DNA of 64,000 bases from Streptomyces sp. 840.1 (GTDB lineage: Bacteria; Actinomycetota; Actinomycetes; Streptomycetales; Streptomycetaceae), in NCBI RefSeq assembly GCF_003751445.1, contig NZ_RJUU01000001.1, positions 5,136,001 through 5,200,000 of the forward strand. The letters are read 5' to 3'. The notes beneath the pieces are model-generated. The model did no database searches. It had not been told where the DNA came from and saw only the letters and a program-made list of their open reading frames with translations. Positions 24,043-31,877 of the stretch are shown here, piece after piece. How positions within the stretch are numbered: the stretch's first letter is position 1; each line of letters begins with the position of its first letter. Position numbers and translations under genes: made by a program.

Positions 24043-24382
24043 AACGAGGGTCCTTGCTGGAGAGGTTGGCCGCTCTCGGAGCGGATCACGGACTGTGCCG
24101 ACATCGGCGACCGGGCCAACCGGGGCGTACCGTCGGCGTTCACCGGCCGACCGAGGGCTTGGTCCAGGTGCAGGGGGTGGCCGGCGACGAGCAGCTCGCT
24201 GGCTGCCGAGCAGGCCCGGTCCACTCCGTACCGGGTTCTGTCGCTCGGCAGGCGCAGCCTGGCGTCTCTTCGAAGCCGTCCTGGAGCAGGATCCGCCGGG
24301 CGGCGGCGTTGTAGCCGGTGGTGGTGATCTCGCCGGTGATGGTGTGCCGGATCGGCATGAACGGCTCTGCTGCTTCGGTCAA
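24039..24382 (-). pseudogene. Frameshifted small hypothetical gene
   Basis: TTG 24382 has GGAG seven nt upstream and starts TEAAEPFMPIRHTITGEITTTGYNAAARRILLQDGFEET. The coherent sequence then jumps frame at ~24267 to RLRLPSDRTRYGVDRACSAASELLVAGHPLHLDQALGRPVN and ends GQPLQQGPSF, TGA 24039. The span of 344 bp is one base short of a multiple of three, so a one-base deletion is the simplest reading. The first half follows the 'GE..T..N..A..IL...GF' family seen at 17.6-18.1 kb. The stop overlaps the TTG of the AAA gene, so this was once a coupled cistron. Confidence 0.62.
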
Positions 24383-24588
24383 GGCGGATCTCCAATCGGT
24401 GGTGGCGGGAAAGAGGTGGGTGTTGGGTGAAGGCGAGGCGGGCCCGGAGCTACCTGACTCGCCTTTCCGCACGTTCTGATAGCCGGGTGTACCAACAACA
24501 GCCATGTGCTTGGTGATCTGCTTGCGGTGAAGGGCAGTTCAGGGGGGAAGGTAGGGTCTGGCCGGGGCGCGAAGTCGTCCCGCGAGGG

Positions 24589-25839
24589 TCAGCGATGCGC
24601 GGCGTGGGCCGGGGCGTGGCGGTGCCGTCCACGGGGACGCGTGGTGCCCGGAGTGGCGAGGCGGTGGCGGGCGCCGAGCACTACTCCCAGGCAGGCGACG
24701 GCTCCAGCGGTCGGGAGCGCTGCAGCGGCCGGGCCGGTGGACAGGACGCCCGCGAGGGCGGTGCCTGCGGCCTGCCCGGTGCCGACCGCGGCGATGAGCC
24801 AGGCGTACGCCTCGGTGCGGGTGCCGGCGGGGGCGAGCGCGTCCACGGTCAGGAAGGCGCTGGTGATCAGCGTGGTGAGGAAGAGGCCCGGCAGTGCCGT
24901 GAACGCGGTCGCGGCGAGCGGGCCGGGGTCCAAGGCGAGCGGCACCCAGGCGGCGGCGAACAGTATTGCCGCAGTGACGAGTTGACTGCTCAGACGGCCC
25001 GGCCAGTGGCGTCGGCCGTACAGGATGCCGCCGACAAGGCTGCCGATGGACAGCGCGGCGGGATCAGTCCGGACAGCAGTGCCGTGCCGGTCGGCCATCG
25101 CCACCGCCCACACGTTCATCGATCCCAAGGCGAAGCCGACACCGCCGACGGCGAGGAACAGCAACCGCAGCCCGCCGTGCTGCAGGGGCCCGAGGAATCC
25201 GCCGGCACGTGCCAGGGCAGGACGCCACGCCCTGGACGGCGCGGTACTGAGCACCGCGGCTGCCCCGAGCAGTCCCAGCACCGCGGTGACCGTCATGGCC
25301 ACGCCGGGGCCATGCACGGCGGACAGCAGGGCGACCAGCGGCGGCCCGGCGACCTAGATCAGCCCTTGGGCTCCCGTGTCGAGTGCGAGGGCGGCGCGCC
25401 GCCGCTCGGGATCCGTCAGCACGGTGCCCCACAGCGCGCGCAGGTTCGCCTCCAGCGGGGGCGTGCTCAGACCCGCGAGGACCACGAGGCCGGTCGCGAG
25501 CGCCGGCTGGAGGACAGCGTCGATGTACGGCGGCAGCAGGAGACAGACCGTGGTAATCAGGACGGCGGCGGCCGTGACCCGGGTCTGCCCGCGTCGGTCG
25601 ACCATCCGTCCCAGGGCGGGCTGTCCGATGGCGCTGGCCAGCCCGTACAGCGCGCACAGCAGCCCGCCGACCGCGAGGGATCCGCCCTGCTCGGCGATCA
25701 GGAGGAGGATCGCGACGGGGACCATGCCGTTGGGCAGCCGCCCGGCCAGGGTGCCCACCAGCAGCCGGGCAATATGGCGTTCGGCGAGCAGCGGCCGGGA
25801 GGCGGAGCGGGCCGGCGGACGGCTGGTACGGGAATTCAA
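24589..25839 (-). pseudogene. MFS transporter interrupted by an in-frame TAG
   Basis: TTG 25839, with GGAAAG upstream, starts NSRTSRPPARSASRPLLAERHIARLLVG. Hydrophobic helices and an MFS-like GRMVDRRGQTR loop follow. At 25356-25354 a TAG (codon 162) interrupts the frame. The same frame continues without shift through six more membrane segments (VAGPPLVALLSAV..., LLFLAVGGVGFALGSMNVWAVAMAD, LFLTTLITSAFLTVDALAP) to 24589. Total length would be 416 aa, normal for MFS. A recent nonsense mutation is the simplest cause; suppression or a sequencing error is possible. The substrate is unknown. Confidence 0.8.
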
Positions 25840-25888
25840 CGCGGGTGCTTTCCGTGATCGGTCTGGACAGGGCGGCGCCAACGGAAGG

Positions 25889-26923
25889 TCAGCGGGCCCA
25901 TCCGGGAGCAGCGACTGCTGTCGGCGGCTTGGGCGGCGTGGCAGTGGCGATGGCTGGGCGGGCGGTCTTCTCGGCCGGGCCGACGATGGTGGCCCGGACC
26001 ACGTCGACCAGGTCTTCGTCGGACTCAAGCCACAGCGCCATCGCTTCACCCATGCCGCCTGGCTCCCCTCCGTCTCGGGCGCCGGCGTCGGCCTGAACCC
26101 CGGAAGGGAGGATTTCGAGGCGGACGAGGGCAGCCGTCTCCGGTACGGCCAGGGGCTTGCCGTCGGCCCAACGAGTGCCCTCGATCAGGTAGGGCACGTG
26201 GGTGAGGAATCGGTCCAGCGCGGCTTCCAGGTCCACGGTGGGCACGGTCCCCGGCTCGGCGTCTCGCACCCAGCGCAGGTCCTCCTGCACCTCGTGAAGC
26301 CGCGCCAGGAGCACCAGTTGCTCGAATTCCGGCAGGAGGCGTGAGCACACGTCGGCAGCGGCCCCATGGGCGGTGGTGGCAACGACGGTGCGCGGCGCGC
26401 CGGTTCCGACTACGTCGACGTGGTCCGGGGAGGGCAGCAGGGTGCCGACCAAGTAGCTGCCGTCCCAAGGGTGTTCGGCCAGGAGGAGTTCGGTGCCGCC
26501 GCCGTCGCGGAGGATCGCCGCACAGGAGGTGCGGTACTTCGGCAGCGCGGACAGCACTGGGCTGGCCTCCCACACCCAGTCCAGCAGGCGGCTAGGTATG
26601 GATCCGTTCGGGTAGTGTTCCACGTCCACCTCCCACGTGCCGGGCAGGCCCTCGGAGACGACGTGTGCGATGTCGCCGAGATAGCGGCGGTCACTGGTGA
26701 TGACCTTGGCGTGGCAGCCGCGGGCCGTCTCGTGGAGCTGGGTGAGCGCCGCACGTGCTTGGGCGTGGTCGCCTAGGGGCAGTCGATGGGCCTCGTCCTG
26801 GTGCCGGGTGAACCCGGCCAGTTCCAGGGCGGTGGTGGCCCACCGGTGCCTCTCGCCGCTGGGGAGCGCGACGATGGTGTTGCCTGAGGCAAGGTGGAGG
26901 GTGATGGCGGCGGAGGAAGTCAG
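25889..26923 (-). CDS. Hypothetical protein, 'PGH..GYL' family (paralogue B), non-canonical start
   Basis: The first canonical codon (GTG 26629) would remove ~100 residues that clearly align with the paralogue at 27772-28956: ITLHLASGNTIVALPSGERHRWATTALELAGF..., VITSDRRYLGDIAHVVSEGLPGTWEVDVEHY. The frame is open back to CTG 26923 or GTC 26926, with GAAAG upstream and no ATG/GTG/TTG. The central part, ALPKYRTSCAAILRDGGGTELLLAEHPWDGSYLVGTLLPSPDH, is the family signature with PWD in place of PGH. It is about 344 aa. Function is unknown. Confidence 0.68.
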   Translation of the reverse strand: MTSSAAITLHLASGNTIVALPSGERHRWATTALELAGFTRHQDEAHRLPLGDHAQARAALTQLHETARGCHAKVITSDRRYLGDIAHVVSEGLPGTWEVDVEHYPNGSIPSRLLDWVWEASPVLSALPKYRTSCAAILRDGGGTELLLAEHPWDGSYLVGTLLPSPDHVDVVGTGAPRTVVATTAHGAAADVCSRLLPEFEQLVLLARLHEVQEDLRWVRDAEPGTVPTVDLEAALDRFLTHVPYLIEGTRWADGKPLAVPETAALVRLEILPSGVQADAGARDGGEPGGMGEAMALWLESDEDLVDVVRATIVGPAEKTARPAIATATPPKPPTAVAAPGWAR

Positions 26924-26954
26924 GACGGCGGGCTTTCGTGTCGGGGGCGTCGGA

Positions 26955-27305
26955 TCAGCGGCGCTGCCGCCGCAAGGTGCCCCGGGGTGCGGACTGCGCG
27001 GTCATGGCGGCCTTCCTACGGCGCTGCGCCGATGGTGCGCTCGCCGAGGGCGGGGCGGTGCGCAGGTCCTGGTCGAGGTCGACGCTGTAGCGGGCGGCGG
27101 TGAGCATCTCGGCTGCCCAACTGGCGTGCTCGTTCTCCCAGGTGCGGCCCAGGTCGAAGGGCAACCGGATCCACACGCCCCCCAGCGTGGGGTAGGTGTC
27201 GAATCCGGCGCGGGTCAGGACGCTCGCGGCGGAGGCGTCGACCGCACCTTCGACTTCGACTTGGCCGCCCCGGCCGCGGATGATGCGGATCGGTTCGCCG
27301 TTCAT
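26955..27305 (-). CDS. Small 'GF..LP..Y.V' family protein, 116 aa
   Basis: ATG 27305 overlaps the upstream stop (ATGA). The core GQVEVEGAVDASAASVLTRAGFDTYPTLGGVWIRLPFDLGRTWENEHASWAAEMLTAARYSVDLDQDL follows the same pattern as 15879-16283 and 27302-27748, ending in a basic Arg-rich tail. It is probably a compact alpha/beta domain duplicated many times in this element. Function is unknown. Confidence 0.75.
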   Translation of the reverse strand: MNGEPIRIIRGRGGQVEVEGAVDASAASVLTRAGFDTYPTLGGVWIRLPFDLGRTWENEHASWAAEMLTAARYSVDLDQDLRTAPPSASAPSAQRRRKAAMTAQSAPRGTLRRQRR

Positions 27306-27748
27306 CGGCCTCGCCCCTTCCCGGCCGACTGGGCCCGGCTGTTGACGGGGACGAAGGCGGGTTGCGGCGCAGCCCCGGGGATCGTGGTGGTCGGGGCGGT
27401 GAGCCGCTGCGAGGATCGTGTGGCTGCGGCCTGCGCGATGCGGTTGCGGCGCTCCATCAGCCCGTTGCGTACAGCGGGCTGCGGTGGACTGGCACTGCGG
27501 CCCGGGTCGAGGGAGTAGTCGGCCTGGACCTCGTATCCGTGCCGGCGAAGGTCGTGCACGGCCTGGCGGGTGCGGCGGACACCGTCCTTCTCCGGGTGGG
27601 TGAGCCGATACAGACCTGGGGTGTCGGGGACGGGCTCGAACTGTTCGCGGACCAGGAACCAGTCGGCGAGGTGCGCGGGGATGTTCGCGGTGGCGGCGGC
27701 CACGAAGCCGTGGTCGGGATGGGCGCCGAAGCGGAAGTGGTCAGACAG
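27302..27748 (-). CDS. Small 'GF..GY.V' family protein, ~148 aa, apparent CTG start
   Basis: AAAGGA stands seven nt before CTG 27748, which begins LSDHFRFGAHPDHGFVAAATANIPAHLADWFL. The first canonical codon is a GTG 14 residues in; the longer open frame upstream is a shadow. It continues FEPVPDTPGLYRLTHPEKDGVRRTRQAVHDLRRHGYEVQADYSLDPG, matching the family core, then a Thr/Ala/Arg tail. It is coupled to the next small paralogue by ATGA. Function is unknown. Confidence 0.65.
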   Translation of the reverse strand: MSDHFRFGAHPDHGFVAAATANIPAHLADWFLVREQFEPVPDTPGLYRLTHPEKDGVRRTRQAVHDLRRHGYEVQADYSLDPGRSASPPQPAVRNGLMERRNRIAQAAATRSSQRLTAPTTTIPGAAPQPAFVPVNSRAQSAGKGRGR

Positions 27749-27771
27749 AGGCGAATCCTTTCTGTGAGCGG

Positions 27772-28956
27772 TCAGCGGTGCGCTGCCGCGGAGCGCAGGG
27801 CAGCCAGCGGCGCGGGGCGGGCGGTAAGAAGTCGCGGGGAGGGCGCGGACAGTGAGGCAGGCCCACCCGGTACGGCGGCTCGGGCCTGGCGCTCGAACGC
27901 TTCGCTGTCGGCGAGCCACGTCTCGATCGCAGGCAGGACAGTGAGGCCGAGCTGCCCGCGGACCTGGCTCCATTCGTGGGCCGGCAGCGTGCTGGGAATC
28001 GAGTACAACTCGTGACGCAAGTCGTTCCATTCGTCCCAGGCGTCCTGACTGAATGCGAGCGCCTCGCGCAGGCGGGTCAGGGCCGCGGCGTCTTCGGGCC
28101 AGGGGGTGGCGGTGGGACGGCAGCGGCTGAGCAGGAGCGGTGCGTGTTCATGGACGGCGCGGTAAGAGAGCCAGGCGTGGTCGGCGAAGTCCCGTTCCAT
28201 TCCCGCGATCAGGCGGGAGTCGCGGAGCGGGACGCCGTCGCTGTACCGGCCGGATCCCTTGATCACCTGAAGGGTCTGGTGTTCTTCCCGGATGTGCTCC
28301 AGTGCACGCAGGACGTTGTTCAGGTCCTGGTGGTGCAGGGCACGCCGGTAGGCGGGCAGGAACGTGTCCGCGACGGCGCGGGCGGCGAGAGCGGGATCGG
28401 CGGGCAGCACGATGCTGTGCGGCGTGGTCGGGTCATCGTGCGGGTCCTCTTGCTCCCGGTCGGTGAGCGCGCCCAGAAGGTAGCCGCTGCTGTGGCCGGG
28501 GCGCTCGATCAGCAGCAGCTCGGTGCCCGAGCCGTTCTTCAGGACGGACGCGAACGGTATGCGGTGGTCTTCGAGGGCCCGGTACATCTCGCCGGCCTCC
28601 CACAGCATGGGCCAGAGGTCTTCCTGCCACAGCGGGTGGCTGTAGATGTGCAATTCGGCGCTCCATGTGCCGGGCAGTTGTGCGGCGATCTCCGTGCCGA
28701 TGTCGCCGAGGTAGGGCCGGGTGCTGGTGGTGATGGTGGCGCCATGTGCGTGGGCCTGGTGCACCAGAGCGCGGGCGGTGCGTCGAGCTGCCTGCGGATC
28801 GGTCAGCGGGGCGGTGAACGCACCGTTGGGCAGGCGCGCGAATCCGGCTTCTTCCAGGGCCCGTTTGGCCTGCTGGTACTTCTCGCCGTGTGCGATGGCG
28901 ACCAGGCCCAGGTGGCGGCTGGTGGTGAGGGCGATCTCGGCGGTGGGGTTGGGCAT
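27772..28956 (-). CDS. Hypothetical protein, 'PGH..GYL' family (paralogue C), 394 aa
   Basis: ATG 28956 has AGGA five nt upstream. The N-terminal part (ALTTSRHLGLVAIAHGEKYQQAKRALEEAGFARLPNGAFTAPL) is followed by YLGDIGTEIAAQLPGTWSAELHIY and the signature FASVLKNGSGTELLLIERPGHSSGYLLGALTDRE. A long helical C-terminal half (ALEHIREEHQTLQVIKGSGRYSDGVPLRDSRLIAGMERDFADHAWL) follows. It is the longest and best-preserved of the four paralogues. There are no catalytic motifs I recognise. Confidence 0.8.
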   Translation of the reverse strand: MPNPTAEIALTTSRHLGLVAIAHGEKYQQAKRALEEAGFARLPNGAFTAPLTDPQAARRTARALVHQAHAHGATITTSTRPYLGDIGTEIAAQLPGTWSAELHIYSHPLWQEDLWPMLWEAGEMYRALEDHRIPFASVLKNGSGTELLLIERPGHSSGYLLGALTDREQEDPHDDPTTPHSIVLPADPALAARAVADTFLPAYRRALHHQDLNNVLRALEHIREEHQTLQVIKGSGRYSDGVPLRDSRLIAGMERDFADHAWLSYRAVHEHAPLLLSRCRPTATPWPEDAAALTRLREALAFSQDAWDEWNDLRHELYSIPSTLPAHEWSQVRGQLGLTVLPAIETWLADSEAFERQARAAVPGGPASLSAPSPRLLTARPAPLAALRSAAAHR

Positions 28957-29010
28957 CAAGGTCCTGGTCGGTCGAGTCCGCAGGAGCGTGTTCCTTCGGA
29001 GGAACAGGAC

Positions 29011-29820
29011 TCAGCGGGTCTTCGGGGTGCGCTTGGGCTCGGGGCTGCGGGGCAGTCCGCCGTGGGGAGGCTGCGCCGTGGGACGGCGAGGTGGCGATGA
29101 GATGCGTTCGATGGTCACCAGCGGGACGACCGCGGCGGGGAACGGGAAGGACGTGGAGCGCAGAGTGGGCCGGGGATCGAGCGTTTCGGCGGCGACCGCG
29201 TGCAGGAGCAAGGGCGGCGTCTTGTCCGTGAACGAGATGTCCCACAGGTGACCGAGGTCTTCTGGGGAGGCGGCCAGGTGCCAGGTGACGGATGCGTCTC
29301 CGTGGATGGGCGGAGCCGGGGAGTCCACGGGGCGGCTGACCACGGCAGCGTGTCCGTCGTGCGAGATGAACCCGGAGAGTCCGAAGTCGTCGAAGTGGGT
29401 CCAGGAGTCGGCGTCGACGTAGAGCTCCAGCAGGCCGGGCTCGGTGCCGATCCCGTAGACGACGTGATCCGGATCGGTGGCCAATTCGCCGGCCAGGGTG
29501 CCGAGGAGCGTGGCGACGCATTCGATCGGCACGTTGCCCGCGATATCCGCACGCCAGCGTTCAGCCGCTTCTTCGTCAGTACGGGCCGAGATCACCATGT
29601 GAGGGCCTCGGCCCACGGCTGTTTGGTCGTGGCGGATCGTGATGCGCCGGCAGGGGCTGGTGACGGTCAACGACGACGCATCAGTGTGTGCGCTCCATGC
29701 GGTTTCCTCGGCGAAGATGTCGAGGAGCAGTTGGTGGTCGCTGGGGAGGCTGGCGGCCAGATAGCGGGGAGATATGAGGATCTTCTCCCGGGGCCTGTCC
29801 TGTTCGGGGTCGTTGGGCAT
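29011..29820 (-). CDS. DUF317-like protein
   Basis: A protein of 269 aa from ATG 29820 (PNDPEQDRPREKILISPRYLAASLPSDHQLLLDIFAEETAW), with GGAAG upstream. The in-frame ATG 48 bp earlier would overlap the previous gene. DUF317 marks are ISPRYLA, TSPCRRITIRHDQ, and NVPIECVATLLGTLA. The second unit, FDDFGLSGFISHDGHAAVVSRP...WDISFTDKTPPLLLHAVAAETLDPRPTLRS, is more diverged than in the 11-15 kb members. The tail is basic. Function is unknown. Confidence 0.8.
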   Translation of the reverse strand: MPNDPEQDRPREKILISPRYLAASLPSDHQLLLDIFAEETAWSAHTDASSLTVTSPCRRITIRHDQTAVGRGPHMVISARTDEEAAERWRADIAGNVPIECVATLLGTLAGELATDPDHVVYGIGTEPGLLELYVDADSWTHFDDFGLSGFISHDGHAAVVSRPVDSPAPPIHGDASVTWHLAASPEDLGHLWDISFTDKTPPLLLHAVAAETLDPRPTLRSTSFPFPAAVVPLVTIERISSPPRRPTAQPPHGGLPRSPEPKRTPKTR

Positions 29821-29864
29821 GGTTCTTCCGGTGGGATCGGGGAGCGGGCGGCGGAACGGGGGCC

Positions 29865-30095
29865 TCAACTACACGAGGGAGGAAGCGGCATCGCGGCGAG
29901 GGTGCGGACGCGGGGGTCGGCGGCGAGGGCGGCAGGCGGCCGAGTGGGGTCGGCGCCGTCGAGGGCGACGACGGCCTCCCACGGGACCCTCTGGCGGCAC
30001 AGGCTGGCATGCATGTCAGCGAAAAACGCCAACCGCTCTGGGCGGAGTTGGGTCGCGATGACCACAGTGATCTTCGCGTGTGAGTGCGGGGACAG
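29865..30095 (-). pseudogene. Glycosyltransferase-2-like N-terminal fragment
   Basis: The fragment reads SPHSHAKITVVIATQLRPERLAFFADMHASLCRQRVPWEAVVALDGADPTRPPAALAADPRVRTLAAM, then PLPPSCS and stop. VVIAT...RPERL...SLCRQ.VPWE.VV.LDG is the classic start of a GT2 nucleotide-sugar domain. The DxD motif and the rest of the ~230-aa fold are missing. GTG 30065 is the first canonical codon; CTG 30095 with GGAGAAG upstream is more likely. It is probably a decayed remnant, although a stand-alone small domain cannot be excluded. Confidence 0.55.
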
Positions 30096-30144
30096 AGAAC
30101 TTCTCCGGGCGGGCGTCGATCGGGAGGGTGCGGGCTTCCGGGGG

Positions 30145-30723
30145 CTATCGGCGGGCGGCGTTGCGGGATGCCGGGGCCGATGCGGGGGAGGCGGCAGACA
30201 GGCGCGGGGCAGTACGCGGCGGTACGACCGGAGCCGGGGACTCCGGGTTCCATGCCCCGGGGTCGGTGCGGATACGGCTGCGCGGGTCGGTGTCCCACCC
30301 GACGACGGGTCCGCGGTCGTACGCCAGCAGGCCGATCACTTCGATGCCGGTCTCGCGTAGGACGTACGCCCACTCCAGCTCGTCGGTACCGTCCTGCGTG
30401 ATCAGGAGGCGTTCGGCCGGGCTGTCGTCCGCGCTGATCACGATCACGTCGGTGATCTGGCGGCTGGGGTATTCATCGCCTCCGGTCAGGGAGCGGCGCA
30501 GGGCGACGGGAGCGCCGTCGAGGAGGTCGGTGCCCAGTTCGTCCCAGCCGTGCTCGACGTCGTCGATCAGGTGCCGGGCCATCGTTTCTAGATCGCCGTC
30601 GAACCGGTGCTGGTAGGCGGCCAGGAGCAGCGGGAGTTTGCTGTCGGGGTAACCGTCGAAGTGGACGTATATGCCGGCGTAGCCGGTGGAGGTGGGGCGG
30701 GCGATGACCGCGCGGGTGGACAG
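30145..30723 (-). CDS. 'GYAG.YVH.DGYP' family protein (paralogue 1), CTG start
   Basis: A perfect AGGAG is followed by six nt and CTG 30723, reading STRAVIARPTSTGYAGIYVHFDGYPDSKLPLLLAAYQHRFDGDLETMARHLIDDVEHGWDELGTDLLDG. The first canonical codon is an ATG 47 residues in, which would destroy the conserved N-terminus shared with the next gene. The second half contains ELEWAYVLRETGIEVIGLL and GWDTDPRSRIRTDPGAW. It is 192 aa. I recall similar proteins in actinophages and plasmids, with no assigned function. Confidence 0.75.
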   Translation of the reverse strand: MSTRAVIARPTSTGYAGIYVHFDGYPDSKLPLLLAAYQHRFDGDLETMARHLIDDVEHGWDELGTDLLDGAPVALRRSLTGGDEYPSRQITDVIVISADDSPAERLLITQDGTDELEWAYVLRETGIEVIGLLAYDRGPVVGWDTDPRSRIRTDPGAWNPESPAPVVPPRTAPRLSAASPASAPASRNAARR

Positions 30724-30747
30724 ATCGGTCTCCTGAATGTGGTCGGT

Positions 30748-31314
30748 TCAGCGCGAGCGGGGACGCGGCGTTGCCGAGATCGGTGTTGCCCTGGTAGGCG
30801 TCGCATGGTGCGCGGTGGTCTGGGGAGGGGTGGTGGCCGGGATCGGTTGGTCGGGCCGCCACAGGCTGGCGGTGTCGCGGAACCGCACACGGGGGTCGGT
30901 GCTCCACGCGACGATCGGCCCGCGTGCCGCGCCGGACGCGCTGATCACTTCGATGCCCTGCGGGTGGAGGACGTAGCCCCAGTTCAGTCGCGACGCTGTC
31001 CGCTCGGTGGAGATCAGCGGCGATTCGTTCGCGCGGGCCGGGTACCGCCTACCGGGCTCATCGTGCCTGCCGGCGAGGTGCTGGCGCAGGGGCTCGGGTG
31101 CTCCGTCGAGGAGTTCGGTGCCGAGGTAGGACCAGCCTTCCGGCGCGTCGTCGATGAGGTATGCGGCCAGGGCGTCGGTGTCGCCGGCGAACCGGTTCTG
31201 GTGTGCGGCGAGCAGCAGCGGCAGGTGATGACTGGGGTAGCCGTCCCAGTGGACGTACGTTCCGGCGTAGCCGGTGGTGCCGGTGGGGCGGGCGATGACA
31301 GAACGAGTGGACAG
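30748..31314 (-). CDS. 'GYAG.YVH.DGYP' family protein (paralogue 2), CTG start
   Basis: AGGAAG is followed by five nt and CTG 31314, reading STRSVIARPTGTTGYAGTYVHWDGYPSHHLPLLLAAHQNRFAGDTDALAAYLIDDAPEGWSYLGTELLDGAPEPLRQHLAG. It is colinear with the neighbouring paralogue, including the initiation region. The next canonical start would leave only the C-terminal third. The remainder (NWGYVLHPQGIEVISASGAARGPIVAWSTDPRVRF) and a basic tail end at 30748. It is 188 aa, of unknown function; the pair is evidently a tandem duplication. Confidence 0.75.
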   Translation of the reverse strand: MSTRSVIARPTGTTGYAGTYVHWDGYPSHHLPLLLAAHQNRFAGDTDALAAYLIDDAPEGWSYLGTELLDGAPEPLRQHLAGRHDEPGRRYPARANESPLISTERTASRLNWGYVLHPQGIEVISASGAARGPIVAWSTDPRVRFRDTASLWRPDQPIPATTPPQTTAHHATPTRATPISATPRPRSR

Positions 31315-31342
31315 AGGATCTTCCTGTCGTGGGCGGGTTGGG

Positions 31343-31468
31343 TCAGCGGGAGGTGCGGCGCGTGGGCGCTGCCGGTGTGGCAGGTGCCGCCGCTACGGAC
31401 GGCGCGGGTTGCGAGGGTGTTGACCGGTTCGGGCGCCGGTAGATGCTGGCCAGGTGGTCCTCGCTCAG
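31343..31468 (-). CDS. Tiny protein, ~41 aa, CTGA-coupled
   Basis: CTG 31468 overlaps the stop of the upstream gene in a CTGA junction, analogous to the ATGA/GTGA junctions that are common here. The frame SEDHLASIYRRPNRSTPSQ then an Ala/Pro stretch and PTRRTSR ends at 31343, the same kind of basic tail as other genes of the array. It could be a real coupled mini-gene or the remnant of a longer one. Confidence is limited by size. Confidence 0.4.
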   Translation of the reverse strand: MSEDHLASIYRRPNRSTPSQPAPSVAAAPATPAAPTRRTSR

Positions 31469-31860
31469 GTAGGCAGCTGATCACCGAGTGCGGACAGCTC
31501 CTCGGCGTGCTGGCGGTAGCGCGCGGCGAGGCTCGGTTCGTGGTTGCGCTCGCACCACTCAGCCGCGGTCTCCAAGAACAGGTGCAGCTCGCCGAGACCG
31601 CTGTGCCCGTCGCCGAGGACGGCCTGCGTGACGGTGTTCAACTCGGCGGCCGAGCGCGCACGGTAGACCTGGTGGGTCCAGTTGCTGATGCTGTGACCGG
31701 CGTCCCCGGTGGGGAGCGATGCGCTGAACTCTCGTGCGTCGTAGGCGGCCCAACGGTGCCGGTCGTCGACGGTCGGCCGGTTCTCCCGATGGGTGGTGAC
31801 CTGCTCGGTGGTGCGGCCGACGTTGTCGTACAGCTCGAAGTCAGGGTGGGGCAGGGACAA
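31465..31860 (-). CDS. Hypothetical protein, 131 aa
   Basis: TTG 31860 begins SLPHPDFELYDNVGRTTEQVTTHRENRPTVDDRHRWAAYDAREFSASLPTGDAGHSISNWTHQVYRARSAAELNTVTQAVLG and ends LAARYRQHAEELSALGDQLPT. The longer open frame upstream is the shadow of the lipoprotein gene. It is helical and soluble, with no known domain. It lies 17 bp after the lipoprotein gene. Confidence 0.65.
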   Translation of the reverse strand: MSLPHPDFELYDNVGRTTEQVTTHRENRPTVDDRHRWAAYDAREFSASLPTGDAGHSISNWTHQVYRARSAAELNTVTQAVLGDGHSGLGELHLFLETAAEWCERNHEPSLAARYRQHAEELSALGDQLPT

Positions 31861-31877
31861 GGGACTATCCCGGTCGG

